Assembly: GCA_025602915.1 (NCBI GenBank)
Contig: JAHLJZ010000076.1
Span: forward strand, 48,240-112,239
From: Paraphysoderma sedebokerense
Taxonomy: Eukaryota; Blastocladiomycota; Physodermatomycetes; Physodermatales; Physodermataceae
DNA: 64,000 nucleotides
Direction: 5' to 3'
In this document: positions 25,425 through 37,939 of the stretch, one piece after another
Position numbering within the stretch: position 1 is the first letter of the stretch
Layout: every line of letters begins with the position of its first letter
Program-made: the position numbers and the translations under genes
The notes under the pieces: model-generated
Told to the model about the DNA's origin: nothing
The model's input: the letters and a program-made list of their open reading frames with translations, nothing else
Databases searched by the model: none

Positions 25425-28400
25425 TTAAGCCTCCCTGTCTTCATCGAGTTGATCTACCAAGATTTCAATCTGATCAGGGTCCTCCAATCGCCGCATCTGG
25501 TGTGAAGAGTTTCGATCCATCGACAGTTCTCGCTTCGAAGTCGGCCAAAGAGACTGAATCCACACAGGATCAGCAGGGCCCCCATCAGCAGGGTCATCGA
25601 TATCACCATTTAATTCAGATTCATCACCCTGCCCTGAGCGTCTGGGGGATCTACTAGTTCTCGTTTTACGGCGTTTCAACTCAGCATTTAAATTAGTTTC
25701 TTTAACCAACAACCTAGCCAATGTAGATTTTTTAAGACTTCCTTCTGTGATGTTATTGCTTTCGACACTGGAGGTTGTACTGCTTTTTCTGGTTCGTCCT
25801 AGAGTACTTCCCAATCGTGAAAGTGTAAACGATCTTTTCCGTTTTGGCCGACCATTCCGTTTTAACCAGCGTTTGACAGCGTTTTGAATCAAAATTGCTG
25901 CATACAACCTGGCTACATTCTCGAAAACGAACTCGGCATATACTTCATCAAATGGTCTCGGCTCAAACATTCGCACTAATCTAACAGTCATTCTTGTTTT
26001 CTTTGCTTTTTCATATGTCAGCTGCTTCACGATTTCATTCGGTAAGTCACGACCCCACGTTGCGACAAATAAACTATTCAGCACGTCAATGTAAATAAGC
26101 CTATCTCCGTATACATTCACATCCGAAAAGGCGGCCTGGATGTGTAACTTTCTGTTATCTTTGAATGCTAACGGAGGCTCAAGTCGTTTATAAAGCTCAA
26201 TAAGATCTGAGAGTTGGATTATCTGGGCATGACCATAATCATATTGGATCCATAATGCGTGAAAATGGTCAATGGATTTTTCAATGTCGACGATAAGTTC
26301 ATTGTTACCAATCCAGTAATGAAATGAATCGACAACAATGGCGATGAAGGCGTTGAGTAGTATCCAATTCATAATAAATTGGAGACTAAGGAAAAATATC
26401 GGAGCCCACGGATAGCCACTGTTGATTGCCATTAGGACATGATGTGAGTTAAAAACTGGAACAACCAAGGCGGAATTACTTTAAGAGCGACTACATACCA
26501 GTTGCCTTTTTCGACCTCGCAGAATGGGGGTTGAACCATGCAATTTGCCATGATGCCTGGCCAATTCTATGGCGTGTAAAGTGAGAAAAATACAATAAAA
26601 TTTGACAGTGGAAGCACCCATACCTCTCCAGATGACATTGTATAGACCGTCAACAACGACTTTCCGAAATTCTGAAAATTCAAATCACTATTTAACCCAC
26701 CTTTATCAACAAATTTCATAGTTCCGAAGAATTGGACTCCTAACAGAGCATACGAATAGCATAACAGAAACATCAACACAAATACATTGAATAACCCAGC
26801 GGCGTTCATAATAAAAGATAGTATCAATGCATTAAAGCCTTTCGCGGTCGGAAATAATTTGATGACTCGAAGTATGCGAAGGAGGAGAAACACGTTGGGG
26901 ATCGTCACAGCAAATACGGATCGAACGATAAGAGACACAATGCCAAGTACAACAACAAGAATTTTGAGAATGTTCCACTTATCGGACACGAGGACACGCC
27001 AACCAAGTCCCAAGTACAGAAGAGATATCTCGATGATATAGAGGCAAGTGAAGATAATTTCCATTACGTTTTGGAACAGTTCAAATGTCAGATCATCAGA
27101 TCGGTTTATCAGGAGAACAATAATATTAACAGCGACAATAGTCAATCCCAGTCGACGAAACGTAGAGGTAGTCACAACTTTTTGAATTTTTCTACGGAAC
27201 TGAGACTTCTGAACTGTAGGGGGTCGGGGTGGTTTGATCAGGAACAAATATTTCATATTTGTCAATAGCTGTTTTTGTTCTTCCGATAACAACTTTAATC
27301 CATGGAGGTTATCTTGATGGCGCTGGAGTTGGTGCGGAGAAGCGTTATTTCAAGGAATACAGGACACTGTCTTGGAAGGGGAACAAACCTTGAATAAATC
27401 AAATATAAGACCAGTAACGACGGAGAGGAAAAACCAATTGCCAATCTTAAACCGAGGAAGGAGTCAACAGAAATCCAAAAAGTGAATGAAGAAAGCAGTA
27501 CGCACCAATTCGACGCCAACGAAAAATACTGACGACGATAAGCTGGCATCTCGAACGGGAGGACCATCAATGTCTTGAATATCTATATATCGGTACATAT
27601 CGTCCGGCCTGCGGAAGTACACGAAATAAGAATATAAAATAAGCAACTAAACATATCGACAAAACCTACCATCCTTCCTGCAACACAATTACGAAAGTAG
27701 AAAGCAGGCTCTGAAAGATATCATCGTAATACAGACGATGAGGATGCCATATCCTTGGCACTGGCTCAACTTCGTTCGGAGGAATGAAAGAACCGGTGCA
27801 TTCGGCTTTACTTTTTGAAATGTCGGTACACTAGTATTTGTAGAATACCAATGTGATCAGTACAATATATTCGCCAACCTATAATGTAAATGAAAACTAC
27901 CTGATATCCAAATCCGATAAACATATGAAGACCGAGAATTGCCGAAGCAAACAGGAAAGTGATGAATGGAAATAAAGCGGTCTGTAATGTCGGTAGAGTT
28001 TTCAGGACAGCTGTCGTGACAACTCTCAAAGGTTTTGCCATTTTTATCAGTTTCAATAATCGAACGGTACGAATTAGACTCCAGAACCTGATATTTGGGT
28101 ATAAAACATCAACAAAGGCAATCCAATTCATTAAAACGACCACGGCATCAACAGAATTCCAAAATCTATGAAGTGAGGTTTCTGATTTGAGTACAAAATT
28201 GGTGCCGATAACATTGAAAATCAATTCAAAAGTAAATAGAGAAGCAAAAACGACATCTAGGTTGCGCCGAGTTCTTATTTCATCGGATGTAGCTATTGCA
28301 GTCGGCGGTTCAAATGCCAAGACAACACACGAGGCGAGAGTAATTGCGAGGCAAGGGTATGTATAAAATCGTGTTCGAACGGCTTCGGCAATTTTCTTAT

Positions 28401-30831
28401 GTAGTGCTAATATGTATGAGCGAGGGGACGAATTCGACGACGAGTGTTCTTGCAATGGGCCAATGACGTCGTCAGATGAAGAAGGACTTGGAGAGTTCAA
28501 TAATTTGGAACGAAGACGGCGGTAGATTGGGTTTAATAGAAAATCAGCAGAGGAGGCAGTGCCGCCGGATACCATATCTTCTTGTCCTTCAGAGACACTA
28601 TCTCCGATTTTCACATCCAAAGGAACTTCTTCAGAATTTAATCTACCTTGAAAATTCTTCGTATTCAGTCGGTTAAAAAATTGGGGCAAGCTGACTTTCC
28701 TCGAGACGTCCAAAAGAGATCGTGATTGGCTTAGATTTCGGAATTCCTTGAAGTGTTCTACCAGAATAATAAGCGGTAAATAAATGTTCTATTTTCAGCT
28801 ATGCTAATCAATCAGGTCTTACCAACAACAATCGTCCATGGATTACTGGGTAGTCTATTCGACAAATCTTTGAGGAATGTGGAAATGATAATGGCCAGAA
28901 GCATTTGGCTTAGTATATATGCGCCAATTATAATGACCATCACGGCAAACAATGTACTCCATATTCCTCTCCCTTGAGCTAACGAAGCTTCGATATCATT
29001 CCAATTTTCGACACTGTACAGCTGAAATATACTTAGGACAGCATACACAAAATTATCGAAGTTGGCTCTTGGCAATCCTTTATCTGGCGCAGAGGGGTCC
29101 AAGTACAGGTATCCACTGAAGAATTGTATTCCGATACAAGCAAAGGCGACAATACTCAAAATCCAAATAGCTATGAGAGACCGAAGTAATGGCCAAGCTG
29201 AGAGTACAATTTTGAGTAGTCGCCGAACTTGAGGGAACAGTCGCATCAAACGGAAAAGGGTGACAGTTCTCAAAAACGCTCGGACAAGCCGAAGTGTAGT
29301 AAGTGGGCCTAACTCGTTTCTTCTATCCGCTAGTTCGACTATGGCAACGACCGTAACGGTGAAATCAATAATGTTGACAACAGATGTGAAGTACTTTTTG
29401 GCGAGGGCTACGAGTTTGATGATAGCTTCTATGGAGAAGCAAGCAGTGAAACCGTAATTGGCGATCGTCAAGGCAGAGCGGTAAGACGGAGACATTCCAT
29501 TATAAATTGCGCCAAGAACAAAAGCATTACTGATAATGACAACAGCGATGAACCGATCAAAAAATCGATGAATGTAGATATCGTATGCCAGCTTTCGAAA
29601 TCTTGGCAGTTCTGCATACTCCTCCCCTGTGAGTCTTACATCGTCGGTACTATCATAGTCGGACTGACTACTAACAGTTGACAGTTGACTAACAGAAGCA
29701 TTAAATTCTGGTGTGGACATAGGCTGGCGCCCCGAAGCAGATAGTGGAGTTGGAGACGCCGAGGGACTTGTCAGGGATGAGGCATCTGAGTTTTCATTTA
29801 AAACGCTTAGTAAGGAATTCGCGGCGACCGAAACCAACAACTGAAGGAGAATGTAGTTCCCGAAAAATATAATCGTCAAGAAGTAAACGATCGAAAGCAC
29901 GCCCGTTCCCTGTTTAATGTGTACCATAATGTCCGACCAACCTTCGGCGGTCAAAATCTGCAAGAATTCATGATTACACAAATTATTAGTTGTTGATACA
30001 TAACACGGTAGTTTTTAGTCTTACCTGGAAGATAGTCAACCATGACGACAAGATATTGTCAAAAGACACGGTCTCGTCTGGGTTATTCGCAACAGACAAA
30101 CATTGCGATCTACTCGGACATGTAAAACCGACCACTGTTGAATTTGAGCATATAAAAGGTGATCCTGAAGGCATTCTGAAAAATGTCCCATCTTCCAACA
30201 CGCATCTCCTTCTCAACACCCCTTCGAATAGTTTCATTCCCATAATTCCCCAAATTAAGAAAAACATGAAGGTCAACACAGCAATGTCTTTCACCAACGG
30301 AATCGACCTTTTCATGGCAACAAGAATAGTGTTGACGCTGCTCAATCCAGGGATCAGTGGTAACACTTTTACAATCACAATCAACCGTAGGGGCGATAGC
30401 GACCCATCATTCAAGTACCAAGTTATGCAGGAAGCGGCGGTGATAAGAAGATCTGTGACATAGAAAGGTTGTGTGAAGAATTGTTTGAATCCAAAGAACA
30501 CGAATTTGAAGAATAAATCGATACTGAATGCTAGAGTTAAATAGTGATCGATAGTTTCCACAGACTTTGTCCATGAAGAAATCGACGACGGTCGGCGGGT
30601 ATACGTTGCCAGTATGGCTGTATTGAAAAGAATAATTATTATAGCGAGAAAAATATAGTATTTTGATTGAAAAAAGATTCTTCCGGCTTTTCGAAACTCT
30701 GAAAAACTAGTCGAGAGGGTTCGAATTGAAGTCATGTTAACCTCTTTTTCATTGGAAAAGTCGTGCCCGAGGTTTGAATTCGTTTGTAATTTCATAAGAA
30801 TGTCGCTTGTTTCATTAGAAGAATCTTCCAT
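25425..30831 (-). CDS. CCH1: Voltage-gated calcium channel alpha-1 subunit, Cch1 type
   Basis: Four ion-transport repeats in order. Repeat I: about 30700-29800, opening YYIFLAIIIILFNTAILATY. Repeat II: about 29590-28810. Repeat III: about 28400-27450. Repeat IV: about 27190-26350. Each S5-S6 loop carries a glutamate at the selectivity position: ILTAEGWSD, LYSVENWND, VLQEGWPDD, and MSSGENWPG, the last formed by splicing across an intron that starts after GGAGAG near 26622. This EEEE pattern matches calcium-selective channels. The S4 segments are positively charged (for example LRLVRAFLRTVTLFRLMRL in II and LLLRILRVIKLF in IV). After S6 of repeat IV the cytosolic tail has an IQ-like stretch (YAAILIQNAVKRWLKRN) and a basic Ser-rich end. 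Cch1 with Mid1 forms the fungal high-affinity plasma-membrane calcium system. The start at 30831 (MEDSSNETSDILMK) gives a very short N-terminal region; an upstream exon is possible. Confidence 0.92.
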
Positions 30832-31282
30832 TGGTAATAAGCATGATGTGTTCTCAAAGGTCTAACGTAAGAAAAGTAATGGAATTAGCCACCATCCCTA
30901 TACAAAGCCGTCTTGGAATGTTGTGAAAATAAATACCAGAGAGTACTAAATCAAACACCGAAGAGCTACAGACATATACGGTAAATAAATTAGAGAATCA
31001 GTGCATTCATATGTGGTTAGTTGATGTCTGGATGTGCCGAAATCAAATTTTTCAACCGGAATCACCAAAGCAACACGGAACGCCCTTGCCACAATGAACT
31101 TGCTTCGTTAGCTCCCTTTGGAACTTCTTACAATCAGTACACTACTATATATTAAAAATAACACATTGAACATTATCGAGTAGAATAGATGTATAGACAT
31201 GGACACTATTTTGTGCGTTGTAAACTGCCTAAAAAATGCATACACTACATGAACGAAGGAGATACAACAGTATTCACTGTAA
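30832..31282. other. Gap between two minus-strand genes
   Basis: AT-rich sequence, calcium channel upstream flank and deacetylase 3' flank. A 60-codon hydrophobic frame at 31108-31290 on the minus strand overlaps the deacetylase stop and looks like chance. Confidence 0.4.
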
Positions 31283-32721
31283 CTAGACAAACAACATTGC
31301 CAATGCAGTAATTCCTAACAAGATTACAGACGGTGCGCTGATGAAGGCGGACGAGGCACCGGTTGCGGCAGGGGGCTTTGTGGTGCTCTTGGCAGCATCA
31401 GACAAGACCTTGTCGGATGGTACATTGTTATCACCTAAAACGACAAGGAATGCATTAATTTCAATCCAAATTAACAGAATAAAAGAATTGTATCGGACAA
31501 TTACCTCTATAAGCAGCAGAATCACCTAAACATTCCTGCATGTTAATAATCTTGAATCCTCTAGCCTTAACATTGGCGATCAAATCTTCAGTGATAGCAG
31601 CAGCGGCAGCATTTAAATCGTGGTGTAAAGCGATGAACGAGCCTCCCTTATTTTGTTCGAGCTGATCATAGTAGACTTTGTGAATTTCACCACCAGGAGC
31701 TCCAGAGAAGTTGGCGAAACGGTAGTCTCTATAAATTGATATATCATTAGGTTCGACGACGGCTGCAACCACAGAGACGTTTAAAAAAGCTAATTTACCC
31801 AGAATCGATACTGTGGGAGGTAACGGTGAATCCCATCACGGAAGCAATGTTCACCACTCTATCATCATATTGCTGGTAACTGAACCTAATAACGCATAAC
31901 TTCAGTCAATACCGATCAACATTCATAACAATCTGCAAAAAAGTCATATGTATTATTTATTTTACCTGACGTATTTGGGATATTTTCCGGTGACCTTTTG
32001 AATTGTTTCGGACTGCGCAGCTGATTACGGCAAATAAAAGATTTTTTTCAATTAGATATTCCCATTGGAAACTAATCAGTAAGAATTATCTTACCCAACT
32101 CTTTCGCCAATTCGGTGTTACTCATTTGCATTGCATTCATGGCAGGGTTGAACCTCAAACCAATAATGTGGCCCTCTTCTACGGCCCTCTTTACGACGTT
32201 TACTCCAGACCGGAAAGAGGAAATAACAGGGGGATTGAAATGAAAAGTGACTTGCACTTTTTGATTTTTAAAAGCATCAAGGTACTTGTCGAGAGCAAGA
32301 CTATACAGACCGGAAAGTGCACATCATTAGCCGCTGCAAAAAAAAGGAGGAAACAGAAAGTGCATAATATACCCAGGGCCTGTGAAGAAACGATAGAATC
32401 GCATTAGTGATCTAGGGTTTCAGTATTTCAAAATCGAGATAAAGGGAATATTTACCATCATCGAAAGTCATGGCTATAGTTTTAGAAGCTTGGCAAGTGA
32501 CGGGGACTTCGTCTGTAACATTTCAAGATTGAAAGAAAGGAGAAAAGGGAATCAAGTCAAAAAAAATGAACCAGTTTTTTTCAATGTGTCCTAGAATTTG
32601 AATCTATCATTATCTATAAGAGAACTGGAGATAACTTACCGGCAGTGCCAGCATTACCGACTGCGCAAAACGAACCAAGAGCCAAAAATAGCAAAAGAAG
32701 ATTGAAAGCTGTCTTTGCCAT
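31283..32721 (-). CDS. GPI-anchored polysaccharide (chitin) deacetylase-like protein with degenerate active site
   Basis: Start at 32721: signal peptide MAKTAFNLLLLFLALGSFCA. The NodB-type first motif is kept (KTIAMTFDDG, spanning a donor site near 32455). Later motifs are altered: the exon at about 32260-32095 reads VQVTFHFNPPVI and EEGHIIGLRFNPAMNAMQMS where active deacetylases have a zinc-binding S-H-x-x-S-H-P; the next exons read FSYQQYDDRVVNIASVMGF where R-P-P-Y-G is usual. Overall order (ETIQKVTGKYPKYVR, then DDRVVNIA, then FIALHHDLN) still follows fungal chitin deacetylases. The C-terminus (Ser/Thr/Pro linker, then AFISAPSVILLGITALAMLF) is a GPI-attachment signal. The likely location is the cell wall or outer membrane face. 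It may be a catalytically dead carbohydrate-binding homologue or have a changed metal site. Confidence 0.78.
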
Positions 32722-33500
32722 GTCTGATTTCTATATCAACGGATGTCTACTCTGATAGTTATTTCTGAAAGCTATTGCAAAATAATTCAATATTAGAAGA
32801 CGGAGTATCTAGATTATATGGAGTCCTTGGTAATTTAATAGAGTGCGAGAACGGTTTGGAAAAATTAAAAAAAAAACGATTCGGCCTATGAGAGGGCGCG
32901 GCCATGGGCCTCGGGGCGGATCGCGCCATTCCCTCACTCCTTACTAAAAATAGCTTTGTCCTACAATCGCATCATAAGTCGGACTCAACAATATTGCGAG
33001 CATGAAAAGAAGACTTCAATGGGACAGAATAGACATTGGTCTTGTCGCACCCCTTTGAGTCTTTTACCCGCGCAAAATTCAGAATGCCATGTCCTTGACT
33101 CATAACACTCGAAAACCCTATTTTAAAGTTCTCATCTGCCATAACTTTCTCTGTCATTACTTTCTCATTATTAACCGATTTATATGTTAACCGATTTATA
33201 AGAGATGAGAAATTTATAACAGATGAAGTATTTATGAGTGAGGAAACATTATATAAAGTCTCAGGTGGACTGGCAGGCCCGCAGAAGTTAGAACGCACCA
33301 TGTATTAATTTGGTCGACAGTGATGAGTTCGAATCGCGGAGCAATCGCTGCATAGTATGGGCTTGTAGAGAAATTTAAAGACTTCATCGCAGGGAAAGAC
33401 CAACTCTAATGCGAATTTCTAACACTTGATCTCAATGCAAACCTCTTTCTCCCAGTGCTTAATAAGATTATTTAAATTATTCAATGGCAAGGATTTGTTA
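32722..33500. other. Intergenic region with degenerate short repeats
   Basis: Holds the deacetylase promoter and the 3' flank of the crotonase gene. Between 33140 and 33245 there are imperfect repeats of TTAACCGATTTATA and GATGA-type words. A 109-codon minus-strand frame (33301-32972) runs through them; its Ser/Ile/Val-rich, repeat-like content has no recognisable domain and I do not call it a gene. Confidence 0.4.
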
Positions 33501-34807
33501 TTATTCTTTCTTCACTTTTTTCGTTCCCGCCCGCTTTACTGCTTCTTGATTAGCCGGCGCACCCCAAACTTTTCCGAACCAGGCTCTCTCGTTCTCCAAG
33601 CTTTCTTGGAATGGCTTATCCACCGCACTTACGACGATGGATTTCATTCCTCTTATGGCTTCCAAATCAAACTTTCCTCCTTCCCTTCCTAACCAACTCG
33701 GTGATCCGGTGAAGTTACTTTCTATATATGAGTCAGCTTTTGATTTGTCACTGTATGCCTCGTCTTCATTCTCGTTGTAAGGGGATTCATCCACTTTTTC
33801 AATGTTAAGCCACTTCTGAACGATTTTGACAGCCTTTAACACGCATTCGCCCTCATTCGCACCCCAATCAACTAATCCAATCTCTTGCCCTTTTTCTATT
33901 CCGACTTTATCGCAGCTAAGCAACAATCTTAAAGCATTTTGATGTCCCACTAATTTCGAAAGTCGGGTACCACCGCCCCACCCTGGAACGACCGACATTT
34001 TTAGCTGCACGAACGAAATATACGATTTCGGGGATAATATCCGGAAGTCAGTCACTGTTGATAATTCAGCGCCACCGCTGCGTAGGGGATAAGCTGAATG
34101 AGTGGATTTGAATTCATGTAATACTGTTAAAATTGAGATTAAAGATTATTTACCCCAAAGAGTATCCTTCTATGGCTGCAAAGGAAACAAGCGGAATGTG
34201 CCGTATTCTGGATAAAGTGTCGTGCATCTGCCAAAATGTGACATGTAAGTGCCCAAATTTGAAGGCCAGAAGAGTGATGCAAACATACCAATAGAGACAT
34301 TTCCTTCCCAGCTTGCGGTGTTAATATATGATCTTTTGCAACTGACAGGTCTGGATAAACATATATGTGTTAGTGATTCTGTTGCAGAAAACACTTGATA
34401 GGCAAGCACCATATAACTTCCTACATACCTAATCCGGCACAAAACGACTTTCCACCTTTTCCAGTTATGATTAAAAATCCCAATCTGTTCTGGTAATGTT
34501 GCAACGTATCCACAGTCTCTGCCAACTCAGCCAGCATTTTTCCACTCAAAGCATTGTGTTTGGTAGGGTTGTTAATTTGTATCAAGCCAATTGGAAGGGA
34601 GCGGTGATACAAAAGGTCTATAGAGCCTGCACCAAGAGATTTCAACGACTGCCTGATCTGGTGGATGTAGCTTGATGAAGTAGGTTTGGCAGCGGACGAA
34701 TATTTTCGGTGAAGCCGAGGAATAAGAGTTGAAGTAACGTTGCACAGTTTGCTAATACTCTGAACCGAAATCGGCGAGAGTATAAATCGATCTAGATAGC
34801 ATATCAT
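33501..34807 (-). CDS. Mitochondrial crotonase-family enzyme, ethylmalonyl-CoA decarboxylase (ECHDC1)-like
   Basis: Start at 34807. The N-terminus is basic and Ser-rich (MICYLDRFILSPISVQSISK … RLHRKYSSAAKP), fitting a mitochondrial presequence. Crotonase-fold motifs follow: LIQINNPTKHNALSGKML, GGKSFCAGLDLSVAKDHIL (joined across a splice near 34433), IPLVSFAAIEGYSLGGGAEL giving the oxyanion-hole glycines, then MSVVPGWGGGTRLSKLVG. The end has WFGKVWGAPANQEAVKRA, which I associate with the ECHDC1 subfamily that removes ethylmalonyl-CoA, a side product of fatty-acid metabolism. A plain enoyl-CoA hydratase is the alternative; the P-G-W-G-G-x-T-R-L segment is common to both. An acidic insert (VDESPYNENEDEAYSDKS) between the core and the C-terminal helices looks lineage specific. 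Confidence 0.8.
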
Positions 34808-35564
34808 GACTCTTATCGTAGGCCTGAAGTGTTCTTCACCGAAGTGAATGAACTTGGAAGCTTCGTGTAATTCTGATTTGGTGACAGGTTGATCAAGAAG
34901 TTGTGAACTCTTGTAGAGTGACCATGCACTCCGTAGGAAAACTGAAATTAATACTATTATTCGTCACTCACTATCAAAAATATACAATTTCATCCGCCTG
35001 ACAATCTGAAAGGACTCGATTTGGAGTGGAAAGTCAATTTTCAGGGTATCTAAAATCACTGAATTCAACGTTGCGACATTGAAAACTTTAGTGTAATCAT
35101 ATGTCAAATTTCACGGGCAAAGTAGGATATATCACCAATAATTCCACTTTCGAAGAACGTATCAGCAAAGAAAAGAATCGTAACGGCTTGCAAAAGTCTT
35201 GTAAATTCAGGGAGTCCATCCAGCGTATCATAGCTATAGTTGACATCAATTACCAGCCTAAATGGTTTATCCTTGATAATGTACGACTTTGGCTGTATAT
35301 TTATAAGCACAAATACAATAGCTTGTGGCACTGCGATGTGGGTGCAGATGAGGGGAGCGGATTGTGATATTCAAAGCGTCAGCATTCAATTGACACAAGC
35401 CTCCATCGTTGACACCAAATTCCCGAGTAACTTTCAATTAAGGGTGCGGAAGGTTGTGTGACACAATATACTGGACGGATTTTTGATAAATAGCGAGATA
35501 CTTCCCTTGCTCTATCTTTTACAGTCTCAAATTTTATACCTCTCTCTAGACAACAGATTGTATT
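34808..35564. other. Intergenic region between divergent genes
   Basis: About 750 bases carrying promoters for the crotonase (minus) and the membrane protein (plus). Overlapping short frames on both strands around 35100-35460 have no domain-like content. Confidence 0.4.
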
Positions 35565-37665
35565 ATGAATCTCAATCAGAGTGATCAGCGAATTCGCCCG
35601 CTTTCTTCGACTGCATCGATTACCAGCGACACCTCCACCATCACCATCCATACAGATGTAAATGAATATGATTTGGAAAAAATAACAAAAACCGTTGATA
35701 GTAAACGGCGGCGAAGGCGGTTCATAATATGTGGTTTTCTCTCGGTATTCGGATTAATTATGGGTTTAATTACATACTTTGTGATTATTCCTGCAATGAT
35801 TAGAAATGGAATAGCGAATAATCCGTTTTACATCTATCCCGACAACGTTACTGCGGCCCTCACGGGGTCTAAATCCATTAATTTCAACTTCAGTGGTGAA
35901 CTATTTTTAAGCGGTAGGTTGTCCATATGCAAACTTGGGCGCGCCCTCGAGCTAATAGGGAAAGGTTTTAACATAAATCTTTTACATAGGACTACCAGTA
36001 AATTCAAAAATTGATGCCGGCGCTTTCACATTACGAACAACTCTAGGCGATCCTTTGGTGGAATTGAAATTCCCGATGTTAGATACATTTACTTCTTCAA
36101 GATCTAAGTTAGATTATGCCGGTAGCATCGAAATCATAAATGTGGAAAAAATGGCGCAATTATTGAAAGGAATCAGTGAAGATGGTACAACTGATGAATT
36201 AACAGAATTAGTTGCAACATCGACCTTAGGAATTGCAGCCTTCGGAGTGAAGTGGTATCCGAGTCTCACTGTAGAAAGACGGTTTCCGCTGAAAGATATT
36301 ACTATATCAAGAATTCTTGATTCTCTTTTGACTGGCCAAGAACTTCCAGGATGTTCGTAAAATCTTCGTATTCGTTTTTTCTGAAAATCTTTGTATTAAC
36401 TAAGGTTTCACATCATTAGTACTTGGGTCAAAAATGCCAGCAGATCCAACATTAGAGAAGAATCCTCGCCCTCAGTTTCCTGCAATCGAACTGCTCATCA
36501 ATGCGCTTACTCGAATATCTTTCATGGAGCAAGGAATCACGGTGAACACCGATGTGAGACATTATTCTTTTCTTGATCATCAGTTAGATAATTACTCATA
36601 TGTAGCATGCGTAGGTGGGCTTCAAAAATGTTATTCCGTTAGGATTTACGATTCCCACCTCCTCACTGGTGGTCAAATTACAAGACTTGGCAGTCATCAA
36701 AGGTCGGGTCCGTAACTTGGGTTTAAAACCTTCATCTCAGATGGAAAAGTTAGCCCCCTCGTTCGACGTTCTGTTCCTGTCAGACATTCCGGAAGTAGTC
36801 AAACGAGCGGAAATAGCTTTTCAACAATTCAAGGCAACCGGTAACCTAGGATTATCAATTTCTGGTCCCATCGAATGGCCGGGACCAGTGGAGTTGCGAG
36901 ATGGGAAGGATGTCCCAGGATCTTATTCTCCTGGTGCGGAACCTGCCTCGTGGTTGAGCGAGATGACGAAATATTTCAAGATCGATATCCCTGTACTGCA
37001 ACTCATTACGTACGCTCTATCTCGTGGGACAGACATACAGCGGATCGTCAATTCCACTTCAATAAATACTGCATCAAGATTCGAGAGCGGTCTGACAGTT
37101 ATTTCGGTGAATCTAACAATGCAGAATGTTGGGATCCTACCTTCGCTTGCACTACAGTATAGATTTGGAGCGGCGATCGCTATTGCAGGTGCAGACGTCT
37201 TAGACATTGGAGTAAGGTATGTGCACATTATTTAAGCCGCAATGTTGCAAGTGTTGTTCTAACTTGATTCCGCTGGCTGCTCCAACTTTGAAACGTAGAA
37301 ACATCGCAATTCTGTCATCACCGAATAACAGTCGAGTTATATCCTTCGAAGTAACCATTGGAAACGCACTAACCGCCCAAGCTATCATGCAAGCCATTAC
37401 CAACATCTTCAATGCGCCTTCAATGACAATCAGAAGACTCACAGTGACTCGAACTTCTAACGATGTCGATCCGTGTGCGTGGTGCGAGAGAGCGCTAGCC
37501 AATGTTGAAATCAAGGACCTCCCTCCAATACCACCGTTTATCATGGATACTATTCGACAACGTCTGCCTGAAATATTGCGGCTCCCATCATTGCCAACCA
37601 TACCACTCCCATCGCTACCGAGTTTGCCAAGTCTTCCAATACCATCCTTACCGCTAGGAATTTAG
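35565..37665 (+). CDS. Type II membrane protein with LEA/DUF3712-like repeats (Tag1-like)
   Basis: Start at 35565. A polar cytosolic N-terminus of about 50 residues (MNLNQSDQRIRPLSSTASIT) and a basic KRRRRR stop-transfer patch precede one membrane helix (FIICGFLSVFGLIMGLITYF). The long outside or lumenal part shows repeating beta-rich units typical of LEA-like DUF3712 proteins: IDAGAFTLRTTLGDPLVELK, FPAIELLINALTRISFMEQG, GFKNVIPLGFTIPTSSLVVK, ATGNLGLSISGPIEWPGP, GLTVISVNLTMQNVGILP. Exons join in frame, e.g. 35912 to about 35990 and near 36560 to 36614. The C-terminus is a striking Leu-Pro-Ser repeat (PSLPSLPSLPIPSLPLGI). Fungal members sit in vacuolar or other endomembranes and have lipid-transfer or signalling roles proposed; function here is not established. 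Confidence 0.72.
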
Positions 37666-37939
37666 AAATCAGGGCAATATTGATGAGCCTGTATTGGGTA
37701 GCTTGTTGAATAGTAAATAAAAAGTGATATACATAATAGCTAGAAGTCATCTCCAAAATAGGAGTGGCTGTATGTCAAATGAAACAGGATATGGAAAAAA
37801 ATAAAGTAATGTAATATAACCCGCACGACAGTCCTGAAGACAACAGATGGCTTAGGCAAAGAACAGCGGTAAGAAAACCTTATGATTCCACCTTGATTGC
37901 TCAAATAGTCTAAATATATTAAGTCAGGCCACATAATAA

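Noticed and set aside
29990-30463. A 157-codon plus-strand frame
   Set aside because: It is antisense to repeat I of the calcium channel and has no domain content.
33320-33360. A GAGTTCGAATCGC word that resembles a tRNA T-loop
   Set aside because: The flanking bases do not form the T stem and no acceptor or anticodon arm could be found around it.
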